Positions 1 to 12,600 of a stretch of 64,000 nt of DNA are shown in pieces. Source of the DNA: Bolinopsis microptera (lineage: Eukaryota; Ctenophora; Tentaculata; Lobata; Bolinopsidae); contig NC_087076.1 in assembly GCF_026151205.1 (NCBI RefSeq), positions 15,770,419 through 15,834,418 of the forward strand. The letters are read 5' to 3'. The position numbers and the translations under genes were made by a program. The notes under the pieces were generated by a model that was not told the origin of the DNA, made no database searches, and worked only from the letters and a program-made list of their open reading frames with translations. How positions within the stretch are numbered: position 1 is the first letter of the stretch; every line of letters starts with the position of its first letter.

Positions 1-550
1 GCACTTACCATTGTACTGGTCTTAAGTGTAATTTAAGGGACGGTGTCAAACCTTCCTTACAATATATATCCATCCAGGTGCCTAAAAGGGCCGATATTCA
101 TAAAGTGCTTTAAGTTCTGTAAAAAGTCCAGCAACAATTGTGCTAATGTTGATCAATTTTGTGCTAGTATTACTTGCACTCTAAATTTATTTAAAGACTG
201 ACAGTAGAGGCGATCATCCTTGACAAAAATTGAAGAATATTGCGAGATAAGTCTCTAACGTATACCCCGAATTTGTACAAATGGCAAGTGTGTGATACTT
301 ATCCCAGCGTGCCGTCAGCTGTTCATGCTTCTTAATTTTCAAATTCATCGCAAAATGTACTGGATATGTGATAAACGCCCATTTATAAACGATATAAATT
401 ATCCAGATTTTGAGGACAATTCTCTTAAATCTCTCATGGTCTCAGTGGTAAATGAAGAGTTTACAGTAATTTAACGACGAAAGTCTTTCATAAATCCTGT
501 AAAATTTTCTAAACCATGTTAAAACCATGCTAATCAACCTACTGACATAC
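1..550. other. non-coding / presumed intron at left edge
   Basis: No convincing exon was found here. A splice donor at 549-550 on the minus strand opens an intron belonging to the exon at 551-671, so this stretch is most likely the first intron of that gene, whose remaining exons lie beyond the window. Short open frames here lack splice support and protein-like composition. Confidence 0.4.
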
Positions 551-671
551 CCATCATGACGAGAATTCCAATAGACTTCATGGTGATGATGTAGTTAGGA
601 TTAATGAGCATCTCCTCTCCTCCTTCTCCCAACTCCAGTCCCTCGTCATGGTGGTCGTGCATATCTGTCAT
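551..671 (-). CDS. first coding exon of an unidentified, possibly membrane, protein (partial)
   Basis: On the minus strand an ATG at 669-671 opens 40 codons that run into a good donor (GGTATGTCAG, GT at 549-550). The peptide begins MTDMHDHHDEG, continues acidic and Gly-rich, then turns hydrophobic (MKSIGILVMMG) right at the splice site, as at the start of a transmembrane helix after a cytosolic tail. The MARVEL/tetraspan families have this layout, but nothing conserved is visible to prove it. The rest of the gene is outside the window. The composition contrasts with the A+T-rich flanks, which supports coding. The product is not recognised. Confidence 0.5.
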
Positions 672-3603
672 GCTAGAAGAGGACGTGTGTGTGTGTAGGT
701 AGGGGTGTAATTAAGTCAGGAGGTGTAGTCTTCTTTATCTTTCTCTTGATATCTCAAACTCTCAGTTTGTTGTCCAGGGGTTTGGTAGTGTTCAATCAGT
801 TGGTTGAGGGTTTACAGGTCTCCCTTCAACAGTCGTGTTTCATAGAACCTACAGTAAGACAGGTTGGTTATTAGAGGGAAACATACAGCAACATTGCGCA
901 AACACTGTTCTCAGTAGGTTAAGTTAACATTATAGGTTTAATTAGCATGTCACGGTGAAGCTTGAAAAGTGAAAGTTTGTTACATGTTGTTAACCGCTAC
1001 ATACAATAAGATATCAGTTACATAATGCAGTCTACCAATAACATATAACCGGTCATAGCACAGAACATACTAGATCAAACATGTTATACGGATGTGATTC
1101 CGGGGTAACATCAGAGGTTATATTGTCTCGTTGCATCAGACACGTGCATTTTTATAAGTTGACTCATACGCGAGGGAGGGATTGATTGTGATTGGAAGAT
1201 GCTTTCAACTGAAACTCATACGTAGAGAATATTTATATTTTATGGTTGCGACATACCATTAAAATTGTGCATATCACTCAATAAAATCATTCCGCATAAA
1301 AACAAAACTTCCGAATAAGGCAAATTTGATTGATTTTTATTTATAAACCAGAAATCTAATAACTTAAAATGCGTTGCATTTTGCAATCCAATCAGTCCGA
1401 ATTAAGATATATATTGAGCAATAGTTCTCATACAAAATGTGAATATTCAAGATCACAAACAGCAGATAATTTCGATCCTAAAAACAGTTAAAAAGCAAGT
1501 AGTCATGGCTATATCAGTTAAAAAGCAAGTAGTCATGGCTATATCGGTTATAACATACTATTAACCAGCAATAAAACCACGCGAGAAATAGAACACATCA
1601 CAGTCTCTATTATACACACTACACAGTGAACACACGTAGAGTCCTCACTCAGATTAGATACTCAAACTAAAGTTTCACGTCATACAACATAATCAATACA
1701 GTGTAGCCAGTCCACACTCCACACCCATCCATAATATGAAGGACTTGTTTTAATTCTAAATGAAAAGCTAGAATTTACGTCATACGTCATACAGAACAGG
1801 ATGTACAAAATACCAAAATAGCGTCCTGTAATTGTAAATTGGTTCGAGTAATCACCGTGTCTACTGGGGGAGTAACTCGCACTAAAATCATTAATTGTAA
1901 GATTAAACCAGGGAGTGGAGCTCCGAGAACGTTGTGAGCCAGCTTTGGTTTAAATAGAACGAGTGCATATCACGCGATGTTGTCACGCGATGTTGGGTTG
2001 TGATGTTTTATCAGCTGGATGATGATGAGGTTAAGTGTTCGGACTGATTTTTTAACAATTTTATGGTTCGATGCTAATAATGTTATAATGGTATTTGCAA
2101 AACAGCGAAAAAGTGGAAATTTTGAAAAGACCTAATTGATCTTAACGAAGCGGAACGTTAAACAAAATGATTGGCAGAAATCCAAAAAGCCTGACTCGAT
2201 AATAAAATAAAAATTTAGGGCATTCCAATTTGTAGGTCATGAATGATCTAAAGAACCAGTCATACAAAAAACATAATTTAATAAGCCTGCAAATTGGAAA
2301 AAATGTGTTATCTTTACTTCATAAATAAAGAGAGCGAACAACAGGAGTCAGTAATAAAATCCTCTGAGCAATAATCACAGACCAAACGAATAAAAACAAT
2401 CGTCATACAATAAATATATAAAATTCTAGAATCACAGACTCTCATAACAAAAGCACGCCACTTAATTACTAATTTTAATTGCCGAAATGTGAAGCAATCC
2501 GTGAATTACCCGCCCTCAAACAAATTTAACCAATCACAAATCACACAATTGGGCGCTCCCAAGAGCAATTAATAATTGAGCCAGCAATCTGGCAGCGGCA
2601 CAAATCATGATCTCAACATGCAAGCAGTTTAAAAATGGTACGAAACTTCCTCCTGCAACCACTAACTGTGTGATATTGGGAGGTTCCCAGATCACGTCAA
2701 TTACCCTGATCAACGCATCTACTTTACAAAGCAATTATATCTGCCTGAAGCTCAACCAGCAACAGGAACCATATCCTGGAAATTGGACTACAATCAATGG
2801 GTATAATTTCTTAAGCCAGCACTGCATCTTAGAACCAACAAAACAATTCCATATAAATGGTTAAGTACCCTGCCCATCATTTATACGCTGTTAAGTAGAC
2901 GTTACGTAGTGAAATATTTGGGAGGTTTCGTAATTTTGAGATTACGTCCATGGGCTGTGGGCGGACAAATCATATGGCTAACTGTAGTTCTGGAGATGGA
3001 TCTAGGCGGACTGAAAGCAAGGAGAGGGAGGCAGAAAGTAGTGGGATGAATGGCGAACTACCTTCAATAGCCTTCATGGTACAGGGTTATACCATCGCCA
3101 AAAGACACTCCAAATTTGGCCAGTATAAGGGGGTACTTAACAGGGAGTCTACGACAAGAGAGCTGGCAAACCACTTCGTGCGAGCAGGAGCTGGGTTGAG
3201 ACGGCGTCAAAATCATTGCACTGCCAATTTCCGGGGTACTAAACGTAGCTAAGTTTGTAATGAAAAGTTGGAAGATGGATATATTGCTACTAAATTGTAA
3301 TTGTTTATAATTTCAGGTACTCTGAGGTCGGCTAAATAGATGATAATATGCCAGAAAGGTTGGAGTCATCACAAGTTTCAATTGTTGCATACCACTCCCT
3401 GTCAGTCTTAATCTCACAAAAATAAAAATTTTGTTTTGTGAGCATAGCTGCTCTGTGATGATGAAACGTAATTTATAGTATTTGGAAGAAGCTTCGGATT
3501 TTGTCAATCAATTTTCATCTGAATCATATCTAGATACCAAATCTGTTTCTTTACAAATTGATAAAAATCAGCTGAATAATGTCTCTGATACCGAAATATT
3601 GAA
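672..3603. other. intergenic region, no gene seen
   Basis: About 2.9 kb between the minus-strand exon at 551-671 and the 3' end of SEH1. It should hold the promoter and 5' UTR of the left-hand gene. A 30-bp direct duplication lies near 1487-1546. Short open frames at 2534-2864 occur on both strands and look like chance or repeat-derived frames. A 100-codon frame at 2950-3252 has no recognisable domain and no splice context, so I do not call it a gene. Confidence 0.4.
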
Positions 3604-6600
3604 TTAATGATAAGTAATGTTCGTTAGATCCATGTTTGAAACTAATTCACTGGCTGTCCACTGCCTTCTCGGCTGAAACCTGGAGATAAAAACAAATAAA
3701 AGACAATTGGCAATGAGCCAAAAAGTAAATCAAGTAGAATGCAGAAGCTTAGAGTTTAATAAGAAGTTGAAGCTTAGAGTTTAATAAGAAGTTGAAGCTT
3801 AGAGTTTAATAAGAAGTTGAAGCTTAGAGTTTAATAAGAAGTTGAAGCTTAGAGTTTAATAAGAAGTTGAAGCTTAGAATTTAATAAGAAGTTGAAGCTT
3901 AGAGTTTAATAAGAAGTTGAAGCTTAGAGTTTAATAAGAAGTTGAAGCTTAGAGTTTAATAAGAAGTTGAAGCTTAGAGTTTAATAAGAAGTTGAAGCTT
4001 AGAGTTTAATAAGAAGTTGAAGCTTAGAGTTTAATAAGAAGTTGAAGCTTAGAGTTTAATAACAAGTTGAAGCTTAGAGTTTAATAAGAAGTTGAAGCTT
4101 AGAGTTTAATAAGAAGTTGAAGCTTAGAGTTTAATAAGAAGTTGAAGCTTAGAGTTTAATAAGAAGTTGAAGCTTAGAGTTTAATAACAAGTTGAAGCTT
4201 AGAGTTTAATAACAAGTTGAAGCCAGAAAGGAAATATAATCTAGTTCACTTTAAAATTGAAAATCCACAGAAATTAATGAAATGATGAACATACTTCCAA
4301 GAATAGCTCTTGACAACTCCTGAAGCGAACAGGGCGATGATCTGCCTGCCGAACATGTCCCAGGAGAGGTGTTTTATGGGCTGACTGTGGTCCTCCTTGG
4401 GACGCAGTACTGGTTCTCGCTCCGGGACTACTTCCTCTGCCATTTCCTGAGTCGGGAGACTAATTATCGTCCAGCAGACTAATTAAATACTCCAGTAGAC
4501 TAATTAGGGTAATTAACTAACAGCCTGGGTTTAATTGGGGATCTGTAGAACATTTTACGACACAAAATGTTTCAATTTTCTGTACTAGCATAATTCTGAA
4601 ATTATATCGAAGTCTAGGCTTGAATGAGCTTCTGCAGAACGTGGTACGATAAAATGTTACAATTTTCTGTAGCACAATGCTAAAATTTCTCGTACGAGTA
4701 TTAGAGTTCTTTATAAAGTTTACTGGAGAAAATTGGCATTCTAATTCTATTTTCAAAGACTTGGCCGAATATAATAAAAATTAGCAGGTGCAAGACACCT
4801 CAAACCTTATCAGTTTTATAAAACTTGTTAGCGACCACAAACCATATATGTGGATCTAGGAGCGGTTTCTTAGTCTTGAATAATATAAAAATTCAGGTTA
4901 TATTAAGACACCAGAATGACACATATATGCGAGGATAGCACTTGGAAATTAGATTAATTATATTATGTTTACTGGAATAACCTGAATTAACTCTAAAGTA
5001 TGAAACACAGTGAGACCATAAACGAGTGACATTTACCGTACAATTGCAGAAACAACTAGAAAGTTAGAGTCCCTGAAGCTAACTCTATTAGCATGGCACG
5101 GATAAGTGGCAGCTGGCTGTAGGTAATCCGAGTTTATAAACCCAGCAAAACCTCCAACTTGCTATAAATCTGACCCCAACTTGTGACTTATCCTACGAAG
5201 ACGATTTGGAAATGACGAATATAACTCTACTCCTGTGCTGCCTGACAAGTGCCCTGGCCCTCCAGGGTGATCTCAAACAGATTCTGAAGTCTCCTAAAGC
5301 TACTCTAAAGCTCTACAACGGATTTAAATCCCGCCAGGGCATCCAACACGATTCTCCCTCCGAAGACAGACTTAGATTCGGACTTTTCAGGAAAAATGCC
5401 CAGTTTGTGGCAGACGCTAACTCCGTAACCGCTGACTCAGCGCTATACGGTTTAAACTTCTTCTCAGCGATGACATCTGAAGAACAGGGAACGTATCTGG
5501 GACTGAACGCAACAGGCAGGTCCCCCAACCCTCCTCCAGCTCTAACAACCTCCGAAGATGTGATCCCTGACTCTACGATGTGGGTCAACAAAGCTGCCGT
5601 CACCCAAGTCAAGGACCAGGGAAGCTGTGGATCTAGCTGGAGTTTTGCAGTGGTTGGAGCGATAGAGACACGGTACCAGCAGTTATCTGGCAGACTGAGA
5701 AACCTGGCTGAACAAGAACTCCTCGACTGTGTGTACTGGTTTAATGGTGGGTGTAAGGGAGGGTGGATGAGTGATGCTTACGATTGGATTATCGAGTTTG
5801 ATGGGACTCTCTCAGCAACGAGCGAGTATCCTTACACTGGTAAAGACAGTTGGTGTAAAGTTAGCAACACTTACAACGCTCTCAGATCTCACAAGATCGT
5901 CCGGGCGAGGTCAGTTCCTCAGGGTGAGGCTGCTAACATAGCCGCCCTGGCTCAAGGCAGTTTAGCTGTATCTATCGAGGTGACAGACCACTTCAAGTAC
6001 TACTTGAGTGGGATTCTGAGAGACGAGACGTGCTCTGGAGATGTGAACCACGGAGCTGTAGCTGTGGGTTACACTAGGGACTACATCCTGGTTAAGAACT
6101 CCTGGTCTCATCTGTGGGGAGAGGATGGGTTCGTGAAGCTAGCAAGAGGACACCACAACTGCGGCCTCTACCAATACAGCAGTTACCCTGAGTTTGAGGA
6201 GACAGGCAAGATGGATAACGGCGAGTCTGATGCGGCGACTGAGTACAGAGTTGACGACATTCTACCAGAACCAACCCCCACACCCACCATCCCTGAACCT
6301 ACCCAGGCTGAAGTTACAACACCACAACCCTCTCCAGCTCCCACACCAGATCCTGAGTGCAGAGACAAAGCGACCAACTGTGAACGAGACAACCTGTGCC
6401 AGTACCCGAGCCAGGCAGAGACCTGGTGTGCTAAGTACTGCAAGTTCTGTGATTCAGAGCCTACTCCTAACCCAACTCCAGTAACCAACCCAAACCCAAC
6501 TCCTGACCCAGAGCCTCTGTGTTACGACAAAGCTACCAACTGTGTGAGGGACAGTTTGTGTGATTTCCCCGATCTAGCTGAGACGTGGTGCACAAAACAG

Positions 6601-9600
6601 TGTGGTTATTGCTAGTGCTTCACTTCTAGTAAACTTTAAGCTTATTTTAGCAATTAGTTTGTTTTTATTCTTCTTTCAAGGCACAATCATAAATAAATAT
6701 TAATAAAAGTAAATTATAGGTAACACTGGAAATAAAACCAGAATGACACCAGTAAAAGTAAAATAGCACAACTAAAAGTAAGTGCAAACTACCTCAGAGC
6801 AGATCTTGAACACAACCAGTTCAGCCTCAGTAGCCACAGCTAGAATGTTATCCCGAGCTCCATTGTTGGGTCGGAATGCCACGTGGTGTAGTTTACTAGT
6901 CAGGGGTATACTCACTATCTTGCTCCACTTTTTGGGGCTCTGAAAGAAAGGATTTTAGTTTATTTAGTGGACCTAATTACAACGAGTAGTAACATTTTCA
7001 GAATTTTCTAAAGAATAATTAATCTGGTTATCCTGAAGAAGTACACATTACAACACAGTATTAGTGAATGAAATATTATTTTTATCCGTTAGAAGCAATA
7101 ACAGTCCATCATGACGTCAGCAAGGTTTCTAATGAACAAATTAAAACTTTAAAAGAGCTCCATCGTCAGATTAGCTGGTGAAGATGGAATATTAACTTTA
7201 TTAATCCTGGGTAACTTAAGTTCATTAATCCTGGATAACTTAAGTTCATTAATCCTGGACGCAAACAGTTTGACCAAATATTTTAATCGAATTGAAGAGT
7301 CCTACTCAACTGTGGTCAGGAAAATAAGGTCCTTATTATTATAAATTACTATATATAATATATGTATTACTATAAATCTATACCTACACGACTGCAACGA
7401 CTGATTTTAACTTCCAGATTTTCGCAGAGTTGGAAATAAAAACTCACCATCTTTAAGTGTCGTATTAAAATCTTGATGAAGAGTATTTTTCAGATAATAC
7501 TGTTCAATCGACAAAGAAATGGCAAAGTGAATTCGATGGTTTATCTACTTTTTCAAGCCGGTTTCGGGATAAATAAAACTTTAAAAAGCAAAAAAATCCG
7601 GAAGCCCGGAGAAGCAGTGACGAGCCGCTGGCGGTCGTCCATAAAACATACCTCGAGCGTTTATTTACTGAGATAAAGAATATGCTTGTTGAAAAATCAC
7701 ATGAGGTGCAAAAAGGAGAATGACTAACGTCAAGCAACACATAGACAGTACATTCGTACGAGTATTTGTATAGAGACTAGTAGAGTTTATATCAACATTT
7801 GAAAACGTCTACTATACAGAATATTTTAATAACGTGAGAGTACATTTTTCGTTAAGAATTGTTTTACTATGAACTTATTGTTTCTACTTCTGGTTGAATT
7901 CCTTCTGATCTCATGGAGCACGTGATGATGATTGTTGTTTTATAATTATATAAAATTATGCTAGAGAATGTTTGTTACCGTAAAAACTTTAAATTTAGTG
8001 ATCTACTGTTTATGTGAGCCCAAGCGGCTGTTTCAGTTTTATGTGTAAAATACAGAAAAACAAGGTAGCTGCTTCAAAAATGAACTTCTAAGTGGTCCTC
8101 GTAAACTAGATAATATGGTTTCAAACAGTAATTGGCCTGCATGCTGGGCAGTCCAAATCATGCAATATCGGTTTTATGTGTAAAATAGAAAAACAAGGTA
8201 GCTGCTTCAAAAATGAACTTCTAAGTGGTCCTCGTAAACTAGATAATATGGTTTCAAACAGTAATTGGTCTGCATGCTAGGCAGTCCAAATCATGCAATA
8301 TCAGAGTGGGTGCATTATATAAACAATATACGGTAAACTAGCAATCATATAATGAGCGGCGTATATATAATGTGAATGATAAGTTCTAATAGAATGAACG
8401 GTTTCCTTAACAATAACTACAAGATTAGTTGATAAAATCATAACAATCATGCATACTTACTTACTTTCTTACTTACAATCTAATGCATCATGCTGCATGC
8501 ATATTATTATGATCAAGCAAATCACTAAGCAAACTTACGGCTATTTACCAATATGCTGATATGCTGCTAGAGCTCAATCATCTATACTAAAGATCCGACA
8601 TAGTTAAACTGCCCTTAAAAAACATGCACAAATAGTTTATTTACGTTCCATTTCTAGATGTTCATTTCTTATCGATGTTTATCTAAAAATACTACTAACC
8701 GATTAAAGCATAATTCGCACTAGGTTCACAAATCCGCCCAGAGTAATATTTAACTTCATGTTCGCGTTCTACACGTGATCTTGCTAAAACCTGCCACCAT
8801 GTTGACTATCAACAGTAAGACACGTGGAGATAAATTAAGACCCATAAATTGATCTTAACAAATCATAGAAGTGAATGCCATCAAGCTTCGCTATTCTTTT
8901 ATCAAATTTAGTTGACGGTAAGTGAATGTATTTGTAATCAGTAATTCAATAAAGACAATAATAGACTTAGTGCAGCAGAGTACACACACACGCTGGTTTT
9001 ATAATCAAAGAAGACAAATGATCAATTGAATGAGTTTAATCAAAAGAATTGAAACAATTTGCTCTAATCATTACTCAGGAATCTTGATACAGACTCAGGA
9101 ATCTTTGGAATAAAAAGTGACAGTTTTGAAAATTTCCTCGTCTTATAGATTAGATTTTTAATTGATTTTAATCGAAATAAAACAGGGATCATGTATGATG
9201 TATGATCGCCTTTAAATCGGTGTAATATACCTATCATGAATCTAGAGTATAGGGTCTAAACAGGACTCCGTAGCTATCCAAATAAAAAGCACACAAAAGT
9301 GCATAAGAATAGACAACACAATATAACAATGTTAACCAGCCTAGATATAGAAGAATATAGTATATACTTCAGAATATATTTCAGATTATACCCCGAGATT
9401 ACATTGCATCATTATTAATTTTGAGAATACATTCCTCAGGCCAGAAGAACGGACCATGATCTCTAAAATACTCCAGAAGTATAACACCGAGCTGTGTGTA
9501 CCTCGTAGAAGGGCCTAAGCAAGGAAATGACTAAGAAATGTTTCAGTTGATACGGAGGACTGGAGGGGAAGTTTCTATCGGATAGCCAGGAGGCCTCACT

Positions 9601-12600
9601 TAACAGCAAATCAGACCATCGATCCTGCTGAAGTATTACAGAGAATCTAAACAATGTGAAATGCACTAAAACTGCAACAAGAATTATGTTGATTAATTCA
9701 AGTATATCTTAGAGTGTTTTATGCACCAAGCGCGCAGGGGCAGGGACATGCGCGCAGGGACATGCTAAATATTGTCCCCAACCAGGAACCTACCCTATCA
9801 GACAGAGAACCAGGAACCTACCCTATCAGACAGAGAATTCTCGCTGAAATTGTAGAGGTCGACTCTGGAGCCTCCCTTACCTCCTAGCACTCCAACAGCC
9901 AGGACTAGGTTGGTGAAGCGAGACGAGGAGTTCCAGGACAGACAGGAGATCTTACCCGGCTCATCGGAGTAGTCTATCTGAGGGCAGTTTTTAAACTAGC
10001 TTAAAAGCTAATTAGAAGCTAATTAGAAGCTAATTAAAAGCTAATTAGCTTAAAATTATACCTTTATACGCTATTTGTGCATATTTGTAAGGGCAGTTTC
10101 ACTATAATATATGGGCAATTTCATGAAACATGAACAAGGAGGGAAAAAAATAAATTTCAGTTATGGCACTAGCTTTGATTGGAGTCTGAAAGAGAAGATT
10201 ATAAACTGTTAGACACAAAAAACCGCTTATAAATATCTCACTTCGTTTCTGTGTTATCGCGTTTTCAAAATACCCATAAATTGTCATGTTTTACAGGCTA
10301 AAACTACTCTATAATAAAAGCTGTTTACTAAAAAGAGATTGTTGTAATATTCATTAATTCTTGATCTGTAAAGGTTCATACCACTTCACTGAAGCTGTAT
10401 GCAAAATTTGGGACTCAAAATTTAAGCAGATTCGGAGCAATGCTATTCTACTTTCTCCTGTTTTTAGTGTAAATTACTATACATAAAAAACAAAAAAGTT
10501 TTCTGTTGGCCACATTTCATGTTATTTCTTGCTGAAATCTTGCTAAAACAAGCTAACTCTGATGTCAAGACATAATGTACTTGTTTATTTGGATCCATAG
10601 ATATCAGATCATGTCAATACCAGCGTCAAGTAAGTTACATGTCAAGTAATTTACATGTCAAGTAATTTACACATATGCTTTTTATTCAGTAATAGTAGTA
10701 AAACACAACAAGTAACGATTGTCAAACAGAATAAAAGTTATTTAAAAGTGATAATAGATTGGTTCTGGTCAGAATTTCATTAAAGAAATCTATAAAAATG
10801 GTTTAAAATGGTTAAAAATTGACTTTTCGAAAATATAATATAAATAATACTTTACTTTACAGAAAATCCAGTGGCCTGCTTGAACACAAATTTTTGAGCT
10901 GGGAAACATTCGTACATTTACGCCCACCTACCTACTCTGTATAACTGGGCTAACTGTGGACCCAATCAGTGGATCAATCAACCAATTAAGGGGGCCGGGG
11001 GGTCTTCATCAAAATTCCCTCGAAATTGACTTTTTAGTTGTTTCTGATAGAAGGGAGTGATATCTATCAGATGCTTTTGGTCCCATGGAAAAATATTATT
11101 CCTAGCCGAAATTATTGTCGGTCAAAGATCAGCACTTATGTGTAATTGTATTGCGCGAGCGATTTTTAATCACATGTCCTGAAAATCGAGTCTAAAAATC
11201 TATTTTCTCCTACATGTTTTGAGCAATCACCCTGAAACTTTCAGGATATGTTCTAGAGATAATTTAAAAGAGATGAGCCAAACAGAATTTTGAGATAGGC
11301 CTTTAAACATATTTTATTCGATTTTGAAAATCTTGAACCTCGTTTTTTGACGATTTTTTGAGGTCTAAGATTTTCAAAAATTGAAAATCGCTCGCGCAAT
11401 ACAATTACACATAAGCACTGACATTTGACCGATAATAATTTCGTCTAGGAACAATATTTTTCCATGGGACCAAAAGCATCTGATAGATATCACTCCCCTC
11501 TATTAGAAACAACTATAAAGTCAATTTCGAGAAAATTTTGATGAAGGCCCCCCCGGCCCCCTTAATTGGCTAATGATAAACTGATATATCATTATTAATC
11601 ATATATTACATAGTTCATACACTTAGCAAACGAATTAAAGACAAAGGGGCAGCTTTAAACAGTTAAAATCAAAGGATTGTGTAACAGTGTAAACTACTTG
11701 ACACAAAAGAGTAACTTACTTTACAAGGAACAAAGGCTTCTACAGAACACAGCTATTAACCATTTACCAAAACAAACCCTTTCCAGTACAGGCAAGACAT
11801 TTGCCAGTGTGCATGAAAAATATTTAAATGTTTACTCTCACACCTGGGCACGAAATGAGATTTCAATACACGTTGGTCAGGAATGTCAATTTGTGCCCTG
11901 TAATTTACTTTACATTTTCAAACGTGCCTCACTCAAAAGCCATAGCAGTTGGAGTAAAAATCTTAATATAGCTGTGTGTGGAGTACATAAGAGATGTTTC
12001 ATGCAATTTATCATGATTCTGTTATGTTTGTGTAATGCTTGAGAGTCAGAATAAGGCCAAATTTTTGTGCAAAGTGTAATTTACTTTACGTGAAATCGCC
12101 CATATACAGAATACAACTTACTTAATACAACTTGTTAACGTCTCAATAGAATCTAATGTAGTTATCAGCAGAATAAAATTAAGATCTTTAAGCTTTTTCA
12201 TTGAATACGATTTCAACTCACGATATTTTCAGAGGTGCAGTCACAGTAAGTGTCGTTGAGTTCTGAGTTCACTTGCACAGTGTACAACCTAACTTTATCC
12301 TCACTACACGCAGCTAGTCTCAGCTGATCTGGCGGGGTAATACACTTTACCACAATTTTTTCAAATAAATATTATAGAAATATTATAAATCAATTTATGT
12401 TCTTGTGCTGAGCTGTTTTATACTTGAAAATTGTCCAATGAAGAAAACATGGCAACATCCAAGAACCTCGACCACTAATGTCTAATAGTGACCACTAAGG
12501 GTACACATTAGAGTAGACGACTTAGTGGTGGGGCTTGTTGAATACTGGCAACATGACCAGATAATCACGTACCTTGTTGAATACTGGTAACAGATAATCA

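Noticed and set aside
2534-3252. Open frames of 66-100 codons on both strands
   Set aside because: No domain, no splice sites and overlapping strands; most likely chance frames.
11677-12042. 121-codon frame on the plus strand in an SEH1 intron
   Set aside because: Composition typical of A+T-rich chance frames; no initiation or splice context and no recognised motif.
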